Source: Atherinomorus stipes (taxonomy: Eukaryota; Chordata; Actinopteri; Atheriniformes; Atherinidae). Taken from it: 64,000 nucleotides of DNA. Each line of letters starts with the position of its first letter. The stretch's first letter is position 1. The stretch covers positions 1 to 64,000 of the forward strand of contig JALJCO010001138.1 in the NCBI GenBank assembly GCA_023101725.1, given 5' to 3'. A program made the position numbers and the translations under genes. Below are positions 1 through 10,103 of the stretch, one piece after another. The notes beneath the pieces were generated by a model that was not told the DNA's origin, made no database searches, and worked only from the letters and a program-made list of their open reading frames with translations.

Positions 1-736
1 GAAAATTCACACACGTCTCGTCAGACACTGGCAGGGCTGAGGCTTGCAGCCAGCCACTCGACCTGAGTCGGTGTCTAAAAGTGTACACTGATAACTATAA
101 CCCGGTTGCTTATTTTATCAACTTTTATGAAAGACGCAGCGATGTGTATCCATGTTTCCCAAAGCAGCAGCAACATTTATTAACCGTTCAGAAAGCGATA
201 CAGTCAGTCTGAGTCCTTCTAAACATGCTGCCTGGATCAGGAAGTCTGGGCTAGCGGGAGTTTCCTCATGAATATTAACGAGGAAGGCGTCACCACCTTT
301 GCCCAGAATATCACCACCCAGCTGTCAATTCTGTTGAGACTGGCCAATAGGAACACAGGCCCGCCACTGACACAGTTTTCACATCGAGAGAAAAATCCTG
401 AATCGAGCAAAGACTTAGGTTTTGAGAGCAAAAGGAAAAAGTTTTGAGAGAATTTTATTTTTTAATAGAGAAAATGTTTTCACTCTGAATGCAAAAAAAC
501 AATATTTGAGATTAAAAATATATTTTTGAGAGAACTTTTTTCCTTCGAAAATAATTTTCCAAATGTCAATTTATCTTTATTTATTCTATAACAAAATATT
601 TTTTCTCAAAACTTTTTCTTGAGTCCCAAATAACATCAGTTTTTGCTATCAGTGTGAAAATTTGTTCTCTCCAATATTTTTATTTTGGTTTCAAAATTAT
701 TTTCCCCTTTCAGATTGTATTTTTTCTTGATTTTAA
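1..736. other. Non-coding stretch, no gene recognised
   Basis: No reading frame here resembles a protein family known to me. From about 430 to 735 the sequence is very AT-rich, with short alternating repeats of the TTTTGAGA and AAAATATTTT kind that look like decayed low-complexity DNA. The short minus-strand frame near 237-431 has no recognisable motif. Confidence 0.6.
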
Positions 737-740
737 TTAA

Positions 741-1615
741 AGGAATAGTTCACCCTCAGAATGATGTAACTTTATTTTCCACTTACCCTGATGGTGAGCA
801 AGACTCTGGACCACTTTTTTAATATGTCAAATGCAGCCGGAGATCTGGACGACTTCTCGTTTCCCCCCAATGGAGTTCGCCAGGGTCCGAGCCAAAAAGG
901 TCCATAAAAGTCCACAAAAAATTGTCAATATTCCTCCATACTGCTCGTCCCATGTAATCCAAGTGTCCTGAGTGGGTAGCGTCCAGAATTTAACTGAAAC
1001 AACGTCATTTACTATATTTTTAGAGCCTAAAAAGGAGTATTGTTTACTTCCTAATGCACACACATGCGTGGTCACGAAACTACGGAAGCCTCGGCGTTCA
1101 GAGCCTACTCTGCTGATAATGCAAGCGTAGAAGAAGAAATTCACTGTTTACATTGTGCTAAGAGCAACAGAGCTGCAGACGAACCGGGACAAACACAGGA
1201 GGGGTGGATATTGATCTAAAAGAAAGAAAGAAAGAAAAAGAGAACGCGCAATCTCGTCTGCCGTGGCTTCTGTAGTTTCGTGAACGTGCATCGGCGTGCT
1301 TGCTAGGCATGCAATGTAGTACTGTTTAGACTCTAAAAATATACTAAATGGCGTAGTTTCAAGTAAATACTGGACGCTACCCACTCAGGGCACTTGGACT
1401 ACATGGGACGAGCAGTATGGAGGAATATTGAGAATTTTCTGTGGACTTTTATGGACCCGTTTGGCTCGGACCCTGGCGAACTCCATTGGGGGGAAACGAG
1501 AAGTCGTCCTAATCTCCGGCTGCATTTGACATATTAAAAAAGTGGTCCAGAGTCTTGCTCACCATTAGGGTAAGTGGAAAATAAAGTTACATCGTTCTGA
1601 GGGGGAACTATTCCT
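741..1615. mobile_element. TTAA-flanked foldback element (MITE)
   Basis: The sequence is bracketed by TTAA at 737-740 and 1616-1619. Its ends are inverted copies: the left starts AGGAATAGTTCACCCTCAGA and the right, read in reverse complement, starts AGGAATAGTTCCCCCTCAGA. The inverted similarity continues inward to about 1110 on the left and 1246 on the right, so almost the whole unit can fold into one long hairpin with a loop of roughly 135 bp. The loop side holds a short GAAA run near 1219-1238. TTAA target duplications are known for the piggyBac and Kolobok superfamilies; no transposase is encoded, so this is non-autonomous. The open frames on its minus strand (827-1144, 1148-1384) are shadows of the palindrome. 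Confidence 0.9.
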
Positions 1616-1619
1616 TTAA

Positions 1620-2320
1620 AAAACACAAGATAAACTCCATAGGTTTGCTGTATTTATTTTTATTGAATTAACAACGAGAACTAAATATGCTGCCCTCACT
1701 GCTTATGAAAAATGATTTTGAATCAGATGTGTGCGTGCCCAAGATTGTCCCTGTCAGAAGTTGCAGCCTTTTGTGCACAAAGCGGCAAGTTGCACCTGCT
1801 TTTCAGACATACTAAAACAGACGCAAATAACCAGCAAGACAATGCGTCTCACGGTTGATAAATCACATTGCGAGTGCTACATTAATATATTTACATTTTC
1901 TCCTCACATTACACGCACTTTTGTGTGTAAGTGCCCCATATTGCATGTTCATTGCAGAAAAAGTACTAAATGGATAAGAGGCACTATTTAGCACGTTTTA
2001 ACGACCAAACCCTTTTAGCACGCTGATAATAGATTAGTTTGTACATTATTTTGCCGGTGTAGTGAGATAGCTCATGTTTTTATACACGCAAACCTTTGAT
2101 AGATCCGGCCCATAGTTTCTTGTGTGTGTGTCTTCATTCATGAGTGTGAATGTGATTGTACTCACTCAATGTTTTCCTGTTACTTGGCCATGTTTATTCA
2201 GTTTTCCATCACAAAGCACTTTGATTACAGATTTCCCAGAAACCATCAAGAGCTTTGCTGAGTTTAGACATAAATTGTTCAGTTTTTGTTTGTAGATGAA
2301 TAGTCAGGTCACCATGACTT
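1620..2320. other. Non-coding; possible repeat terminus near 2112
   Basis: No gene is supported. The plus-strand frame at 1731-1991 has no domain signature. The stretch ending near 2112 finishes in GATAGATCCGGCCC, a terminus that recurs in variant form near 3743 and 47070, suggesting an ancient inverted-terminal element (PIF/Harbinger-like is one possibility), but I could not find its partner end. Confidence 0.4.
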
Positions 2321-2430
2321 CTTTTCTTTTCTTTTCTTTTCTTTTCTTTTCTTTTCTTTTCTTTTCTTTTCTTTTCTTTTCTTTTCTTTTCTTTTCTTTT
2401 CTTTTCTTTTCTTTCTTTTCTTTTCTTTTT
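2321..2430 (+). repeat. (CTTTT)n pentanucleotide microsatellite
   Basis: About twenty near-perfect copies of the unit CTTTT run through this interval, with a few interrupted units at the right end. It is a pure pyrimidine tract on the plus strand, so it is also a polypurine/polypyrimidine stretch capable of unusual DNA structure. Confidence 0.97.
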
Positions 2431-2433
2431 TCT

Positions 2434-3266
2434 TTACTCTATTCATGGTTTACATAATTACATTTAATGCAATATATATATTTTTTTTTCTTTCTTTCTA
2501 CACACCACAACTGAAAAATATTAGGAAGAAGATCATTTTGAGAGCTAACAGGTGTTTTGCTTGTCTAAGCACACTCTCTTAACATTGGGCTTGTTCAGCG
2601 AGCCTCTGGTTAAACTTCGGTCAGAGAGCTGAAGTTTACTCTGTAGAAGAAGCCTTAGTTTAACCATAGGTCTTATAAAGTCTTTGGGAAACTTATCAGA
2701 GTTATGCTGTATTGTACTTATAAGAAACTTGCTCTATATTGTGCGTATCTGTGTCACCAGGACAAGTTTGGCTGAGCACATCTTGGAGGTCTGTTGGTAG
2801 TTTCAAACTGTTTTCCATTTTAAAGCAAAACGAAGTAACTTTTTCATCTCAATAAATGCTTTTCAGAATCCCTGTGGGGCTAAACAATGTGTTTACGGAG
2901 CGATTCAATGCCTCCTTTCCAGACCTGCTTCCTCCTCTCCACCCTGCGGTGGCTGCTGCTGCTGCTCTGAGGTTGCTGTCCTCAGTGAAGTTGGCCCCCA
3001 CGCCACAGAAAACTCCAGAAAACAGAAAAATAACCAGTAACGTAGCATAAACTATTGATACTATTTTTTACTGAGTTTTGTGTGGGGTGGGGGGCAGTTA
3101 TGCAGGTCCAGCACCTGGCATTGTGCCAAAGAGAATGCACTGCGTGCGTAATATCAGACCATCTTCAACAGCGTCCTCTTATCCATGTCCTTATAAACTG
3201 GCCTGACCGGCTACATTGTTTTTATTTTATACTTATTATAATTATCTTATTCTGTTTTTTTTATTT
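2434..3266. other. Non-coding, with a fragment shared with 44.7 kb
   Basis: No gene is supported. The frame at 2856-3050 contains a run of alanines from a GCT-rich repeat but no recognisable domain. The part from about 3096 to 3260 is a diverged direct copy of 44655-44840 (shared blocks GGCATTGTGCCAAA and TCAGACCATCTTCAA in the same order), so it belongs to a dispersed repeat of unknown class. Confidence 0.5.
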
Positions 3267-3465
3267 CTCAACTCAACTCAACTCAGTTTTATTTGTATAG
3301 CACTTTAACACAACAATGTTGAAACAAAGTGCTGAACACTAACATAAAACTCTTTTAAAACAGCTGAGACACAAAGTGATTAAGAATCATCAACTCAATG
3401 AAACAATAAGAACATAAAAAACAATAAAACAATAAAAGAGACAAAATAAAAACAATAAAACATGA
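3267..3465 (-). repeat. LINE-type 3' tail, antisense
   Basis: The plus strand begins with (CTCAA)n followed by CAGTTTTATTTGTATAGCAC, which in reverse complement gives a terminus ending GTGCTATACAAATAAAACTG plus (TTGAG)n. That pattern is typical of abundant L2-like retroposon tails in fish genomes. The following A-rich part is low complexity. No coding sequence of the parent LINE is present, so this is a 5'-truncated or 3'-only copy. Family assignment rests on recall of the tail pattern, not a search. Confidence 0.5.
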
Positions 3466-3971
3466 ATCTCATGATTCCTTGCCTCATATTATATCTCTGG
3501 AACTAATATCTTTCTATCAGGTTGAATTTCATTATGCGTTTACCACATGCTCTGCTGAACTTTCTATGGAAAACCAATAGCGCACGCTAAATCCTCATTT
3601 AAACACTGCTGTTTGCGCCTGTTACAGATTGCGTGTGTAATCTTTGCAGATCACTCGCAGACGCTGAAGAGACAACGCACAGTTTATCAGTGTGGCAAAG
3701 AAATAAGCGGTCTTTATTTAAATTCTTTGTAAATCAGGGCCTTAGACGAATGCAGAAATGATCTTGTATTTTTAACTCAGATTTGCACCTTCACACAACT
3801 TTGTCTCAAAGATCAGTAAGCAATCCACGTGACCTCTTTGTTTTTGCTATACACATCAACAAGTGTTGTTAGTAATAACAATAATAATTATTATTTTAAA
3901 AGCACCAGATATCTTGAATACAGCATTTTTAAGGGGAGAAGACAGACCTTTTAAATGTGTTTACACAATAG

Positions 3972-4140
3972 GACAGGGGTCTGTAACTTAGTTTGGCCTG
4001 GGGCCAAATTTTTTCCAAACAAGGCGGGCCAAAATTACCATGCAAAATTTGTTTTTTCCAATTTTTTTTTCTCGCCTCTAGATTTATTTCTAAGCCTAGG
4101 CTACTTGTTTGATGCTTTTGCAAAAATGTAGTTTAGTTAA
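3972..4140. repeat. Single terminus of a hAT-like repeat
   Basis: The sequence beginning CAGGGGTCTGTAACTTAG and continuing with TTGGCCTGGGGCC and GGCGGGCCAAAAT resembles the terminus of widespread non-autonomous hAT elements in fish. I did not find the matching inverted end nearby, so either the copy is truncated or the other end has decayed. Confidence 0.35.
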
Positions 4141-4913
4141 CTTATTTGTTTAAAATCTATTGCAGTGGCACACAGAGAGCTATAGTGTTTTTTTCTTTCT
4201 TTTTTTTGTAAGCTCCTTTTCTAGCATGAGCCATTCAAGTTTCTGCTTCAAGCCAGATGGTCTGAAGTCAAGCAGATGTGCTTTATTTGATCATATTTTG
4301 CCAGTTCATGACTTAAATGTTCTGAAATCTGTGTGAAATTGTTGTTTTGTGGTTACAGATATTACTCGCAACGTTATCACTGGAGGAAATAATTTAATAC
4401 AATAAGTCTATCTCCAAAGGGAAAATGTACTGGAAAACATCTAATATTATTTGTAAATGTGTCCAAACATGCAAGTTTATTTTTACTTATATATATTTAA
4501 CATTCTGTTGGATCTAGTGTGCTTTATTGTGGTAGTAGGGCTGAGCGATATGACTAAAATCCCATATCACGCTATAACTCATTTTATATCATGACAAAGG
4601 ATATACATACGATATAGCTTCTTTTCTGGGGTTTTTTCTTTTTTTTGTGGGGGGGGGGGGGGGGGGTTCAGTCCAGTATTTCAATGAATATATAATTTGT
4701 ACTGAAATGGCAATATGGAAATATTGTTTCAAATCATCCATTGAACAAATAAAGGTAGTAGGTACTAAATGTTTTTTTTATTTCATTTTTTTCTAAGCAG
4801 GACGTGTTGGTCATGTTAACATCTGACAGTATCCGCGATTAGGCGCTTCACTGTAGTATTTGTAAAGATGCGCCGTGTGTACGGACACGCAACGCATCTT
4901 GACCTAAACAAAC

Positions 4914-5090
4914 ATGGAGGGAGATGGTGGCAGATGTGTTTCAGACAAGGATCATTAGTTCTCAACACGATGACCAACCAAACCAAACCGAGGAGCTTGT
5001 CGCTAAAAGAGGGACTACTATCACATGGATGTGGTTTGGATATATGTGTAAAAAAAAAAGGCCGACGCAGTCACGGACCAGACAACAGAA
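4914..5090 (+). pseudogene. hAT transposase N-terminus (BED finger), plus copy
   Basis: A frame through 4968-5090 contains EELVAKRGTTITWMWFGY followed by a lysine-rich stretch. hAT transposases and the domesticated ZBED proteins begin with a BED zinc finger in which two aromatics (W..F) precede the zinc-binding cysteines; TWMWFGY fits that aromatic block. An ATG at 4914 opens a short frame starting MEGDGG that hits a stop after 14 codons and is out of frame with the BED part. The zinc-binding cysteines are not preserved. It is a broken fragment in the left arm of the inverted duplication within the hAT element. Confidence 0.55.
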
Positions 5091-5110
5091 GGTAGGCTCT
5101 CCCGGCTCTT

Positions 5111-5325
5111 ATGGCACTAAACGACCCCGAGCCAGCATACAAACAACTGTAGTCGGTCTTTTTATATCCAAACCACATCCATGCGACAGAACTTGTCCCT
5201 CTTTTAGATACAAGCCTCTCAGTTTGGGTCAGCTGGTCATCTTGTTAAGAATCAGTCTAATTACCCTTCTCTGAAAGGTCCGCCACCGTCTCCCTTCATG
5301 TTTGTTTGCAGTGTGCGTGTGCATG
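5111..5325 (-). pseudogene. hAT transposase N-terminus (BED finger), minus copy
   Basis: Reading the minus strand, the segment 5111-5239 translates as a stretch containing SKRGTSSVAWMWFGYKKTD, closer to the usual BED-finger opening of hAT transposases than its inverted partner on the plus strand. The upstream ATG-like start in this arm begins MKGDGG, parallel to MEGDGG in the other arm, then meets stops. No downstream catalytic domain is present in the element. The two arms therefore are diverged duplicates of the same 5' end of a transposase gene, arranged head to head (opposite strands, facing each other). Confidence 0.6.
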
Positions 5326-6295
5326 CGGCGTTCCTTGATTAAACAGTGCAGTAAAGCGTCTATAAACAATAGCTGTATAAACTGCATAAAGCTGTATAAA
5401 CAATAGAGCTTCATATGAAATGATAAAGATTTTCTATTGTCCAGACGATATATATCGTTATATCGCCCAGCCCTAGCAGGTAGAGCAGAAACTGGTGGGT
5501 TTAACCTTTTCAAGAGTCAACCTTTTAAGAAAGCCGTGATAATCTGGCAGGCCACCAGTTGCCAACCACTGCAGGATGTTCTCCAAAAAAGATACTTAGT
5601 CTGTTATAGGATAATTTCCTTATAAGTTACATCTTCATTGCAGCCAACAAAGGTGATGATGTGTTTCTCAATTCTCTTATTAAGACTTAATTGAGGAGAT
5701 TTTCTCTACATGTCTTGTTTAAGTGTTTGTGCAGATGTTTTTGTGTCGGAGTTCACGTTAATGACCCTTTGTAAATGTATTTCAGCACTCAAACATGCTG
5801 GATTTTGGAATTCTCTTTCAAATGAGTGTGTAGGTTTCATTGCAAGACTAAAGAAGACATGAATAAACAGCAGCTGGACTGAGGAAGCTGGATCATTTAG
5901 CATATGCAAGAGTTGGGTCTTTTTTTGGTGGGCTCCCTTTTATTGAGGTCATATGTGGTCAGGCACAGAAGATTGGAAATCACTGAAGAAGAGAATAAAT
6001 TCCAGTGTGTGTTTTGTTTTATGTCTGCCATCGATTTTTAGCGTTTATCTGTCAAGTGGAAGAGATGGAGGAAAGAAAAGTGTCTGTGTCTGTGTATGAC
6101 TGTTGGTGAATGCAGCAAATAAATGGTTGAGAAAAATAATAAGAGTGAATATATTTCCCTTTTGTCCAGCTATCCATCCATCTACATAAATTTTGCCCAT
6201 GAATTACAGGCCTTGATCTCTCAAACAGTTATTTGGAGCATAATTACAGCACTAATAAAGCTTCAATTTTTAATCTTCTTTTCAGAAACACCTCT

Positions 6296-6298
<3 letters not shown>

Positions 6299-6327
<29 letters not shown>
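6299..6327 (+). repeat. Poly(A) run of 29
   Basis: An uninterrupted A tract. No retroposon body is recognisable directly upstream, so I cannot say whether it is a retroposed tail or an expanded homopolymer. Confidence 0.95.
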
Positions 6328-6329
<2 letters not shown>

Positions 6330-9300
6330 TTAACAGGAATCATAGCCCATTTCCTAAACAGACGGTCACATCTGACATGTTCTTGAAATACTTTCTTTAA
6401 ATGACCATTTTATTCATCAAATGCAAGACTCTTAAACGTTTTGTTCTATGGTTAATATTTCTTCCGGGTTTTTACAGGAGATCAAAGAAATTAAATAAAT
6501 GGTGAGCGACAGCAAAAGACCACATTACATGGTAGGGTCTCAGAGGCAAAAACTGAATGACGTTTCCAGCTCTAGGTTGTCCATGTCTGAAAATTTGGAT
6601 ATTTCTGTCATCCTGATAAGGTCCTCTTGTACATAAAGTGTCCTCTTATAAAGTGGTCTGTCATCAGAGTATTGTGTTAAATTGAATTAATGCATTAACT
6701 GTAGCCGTAAGATTTCTATTGCTATTACTACAGTGTCATGTTAAACCTTTCTCTGCCAGATGATACTTAAACTGTACATTCAGCATTTAATTAATTCAAA
6801 TTTTGAGTGCCAGTCTGGCTATCAACCAAATGTGTGTGTTTCTCATGACTTTATATTACTAAAACAAGCAGGCCAGTATTGTTGTCATGAGCATTATGCC
6901 ATATACTCCTATTATTCCTCTCATTCTCTCAGCTGGTTGTTGCTAAGGGCTTCTAGATTGATACATTGGTGAAGACATTTTACGCTCCGTTTTTAGAAGG
7001 CTGAATTATGTGAGAACTACTTTTTATTGTTTGGCCTTGAGGATTGTAAGTCTTTGTCCTCAAGCTTTGTTTTGTTTTGGATTAACCACAATTAACATAA
7101 AGAAAGCTTGGACAAGAAGGGTCTATTGATGCATTCTGTGCTGACCACCCATGCGAACACGAAAGTTTAACTACTGTTTGCTGACAAGAAGCAAATGCAC
7201 ACAGTTCTTGGCATCCAGCCTTTCCTCTTTACTGCAGTTTATGTAGGCGAAAGAATGTGACTTTGTCACATGAAAAAAATAAATAAATAAATAAAAAACA
7301 CAGTGGTCATGCTCGTGAAACCATTTAGCATAAGACAAGATTAAAAACAATAGGCGTAAAGGCAAAAGTAAAGTGCTTTAATAGAATTTGACATAGCCGT
7401 ATTTAATTGCTTTCTGGACCTAGCTAGTAGTAATATTTTGAACTCTATTTTGAAAATGAATTTGGGAACCGGCCAGCAATTAAGATTCAGAACAAAATAG
7501 ATGAAAGAAGGTGGAAATATAGAAGTATATTTTTCAGATAAGTCATAATTATTCCATTTTGTAAGATAATGGTAAAACATATTTTTCATGTCTCATTGAT
7601 TCTCAATCTTCCCAATGATGGTACTGAGTAGACCTCTCCAATGAAAGGTGAACCATCTACTATCTTTTCTGTCAGTGGAATTGGAAACACAAAGTACAAT
7701 ATTGACATACTGTCATTATTCTTATTGTTTAAAAACCATTCAGAGTTTGGCATAGAAGGAATTCTGTTCGTGATCCATGGTTTTTATGATCTTATCTTCC
7801 ATTATGGAGAGAAATGTTATTCAGGACACTAGACATTAGAGGACAAGGGAATAATGAGAAACTAATATATTTGAAGAAATGGTTTTAGAGCGAGTATTGC
7901 TTCTATTAACTGGTGGACAACTCGGCCCCTGCGACAGCATTATCAGTATAACCTGTTCATCTTACTTTGTCCTTTGTTGTTTGGCAGTAGGCAGACGTAC
8001 TACCTTGCTTAACTTTAAATATCAATGGGGAGACTAAGAGTGACAGCTTCCTTTGAAATCTAATTGTGGGCTGTTTCCAACAGAGCAGGGGATGTTGTGG
8101 CTTTGTGGTTTTTAGTTTGTATCATGGTGGTGAAACACAGGTCCAACATGTTTGCATCTGGAGCATTCACTTTTTAGTTTGGGCTTATTGTGTACTTTAG
8201 AGTTGCATTCAGCATCCTGAAAGCATCTTTCCAAGAACCTTATGTATAATGGATCGGTTATTTGAAATCATGAATGTCCCAGTTAAGTTCGTGTTAGTTT
8301 AATTCATGAATAATTTCCACCATGTCTTCCTTGGGCTACTCTGTTCCTTACAGATCCTATTTCTTTCTTCCGCCCCTCTGTGTGTGTGTCTCAATTTCTC
8401 TTCAGGGGTTTTCTGTTCATGAAAAATTGCTTTTCAACCCCACCGCAAACTAAATTTTCTTGTTTAGCTTTCTCGTGATTCTCAATTCCTCTTTGTGTCA
8501 TTGATAGCCTCCAGATGTTGTGTTTCGCCTTTTCTTTTTCTTGGCAAAGGTTTAGCTCCTTGACATCTGATCCTGTGACCCAATGTTCAGACTTGGATGT
8601 TTAAAGAGACTTTACAGGATGTGATCAACACAGCAAAGGAGAAAAGAAAAAACAAAGAAAACAGAAAAAGAAAAAAGAATCTGACATTGCATTTCCACGC
8701 TGTGTTGTTTATGACCATTTCTGGGAAATACCACCATAACTTCTCAGCAGCAGCCCATGTAGAGTCAACAGTTGTTCTCAGTACAGAGGGTAAGCATGTT
8801 GGTCAATCAGTCACACTGACAGGCTAATAAAGGTTCTCTGTGTTAGTACAGTAGAGGTAATAGTATCCCACAGGTGGCCAATTCTTCATCTTCTTCACTC
8901 CCTCGCTCCACTTCACTCTTTTACTCCCTCATTTTTAAAGCAGTTGCTTTGTTATTTTGTGCACAGTTTCATGCTAATCTGGAGTCATTAGCTGATGATC
9001 CATGAAATCTTGGCTCTTTTTCTACCCGGTGGAGAGATGCTTTGTGAGAGACGAAAGTGCTTGTAAAAACCATGGGAAAACAACGTGTGAGGAGCAGCGA
9101 GTGGTATGAATCCATTGTGCTTCGTGCTAATAGAAAGCTTGCCTCAGTTACAGCTGAGCAAAAAATATCTCTTTGCTTGTTTGCCTTCATGTTCATATTA
9201 GCAGGTACAGTATGTGCAGGAGTCAGACGGCGTCCATGAGTTTGTCGACATTCATTGGCCTTTTTTTTTTCTGTCTTTCAAATGATCTTTCTTTTTTTGC

Positions 9301-10079
9301 CTTAATTTCTTTATTTTCCTCTCCCTCCTTTTCTATCTTCCTCAAATGCTCTTTCAGCCTACTTAACTTCCTCTTATCACTAACATTGTCTCTGGTTGTG
9401 TCCCCCGGGTCTAAAGGCTGCTCTGCACCGTCGTCAGGCCTGGCAGTGATTCAGCTGCTCGGGTGGCTCCTGCAAGGGAAATTGGAGCCATGCATCACCT
9501 CTCTGTAGATTGACGATAGAAAAATTCCATTACAGTTTGTTGCGTGTCTCTGGAGAGATGTCAAAAAAGAGCAGAGAGGAAAGCTTGAGATCAAAAGAGA
9601 GAGTCAGAACATTTAAAGAGATATATATATTAAGAAAACAGGGATTTTTTATGATGAAAAATTTCCAGCTTAAGGACAGACAGGATAAAAGGGTATTGGC
9701 TAGAAACTATCACCATTACAATGGACAAGAGCAGCAGCAGGACCATTGGACTCAGCCCAGCTTTCAAAAGACCTTTGACACTTGGCAAATCTAAGTACTG
9801 TGTATTTTTACTCTTAGTGGGAATCTTTTTAGATATCTAAACCTTCCCATACCTTGATGGCCTAGAAGGCAAATAGTGGTTGGATCCCACTTGTGTTCGT
9901 GGTATTTTATACTTTAAAAGGAAAAAGTTAGTTGGGAGACAGTAAATTTGATGATGTTTTGATCAGCAATCTCTCTGTATCATTTATAGCCTATTTTTTC
10001 AAATGTATCCATTGTTTATTGCTTTTTTAAAGTTTGTTAATATCTGTGCAAGTCAGAGCATAAATGATAAGAATTTGAC

Positions 10080-10103
10080 TTTTTTTTTTTTTTTTTTTTT
10101 TAC
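10080..10103 (+). repeat. Poly(T) run of 24
   Basis: An uninterrupted T tract which would be a poly(A) on the minus strand. No recognisable retroposon lies on its right. Confidence 0.95.

Larger units (their letters stand above)
4536..5475. mobile_element. Non-autonomous hAT element with internal inverted duplication
   Basis: The left end reads TAGGGCTGAGCGATATGAC and the right end, in reverse complement, TAGGGCTGGGCGATATAACG: terminal inverted repeats of the kind common in hAT MITEs. The 8-bp flanks are TGTGGTAG (4528-4535) and GCAGGTAG (5476-5483), which share their last five bases and could be a decayed target duplication. Inside, about 4863-5048 and 5155-5330 are inverted copies of one another, each holding the start of a BED-finger transposase (see the two pseudogene entries). 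A run of 18 G lies at 4649-4666. Confidence 0.85.

Noticed and set aside
827..1384. Minus-strand frames of 105 and 78 codons
   Set aside because: They lie in the arms and loop of the foldback element 741-1615 and encode nothing recognisable.
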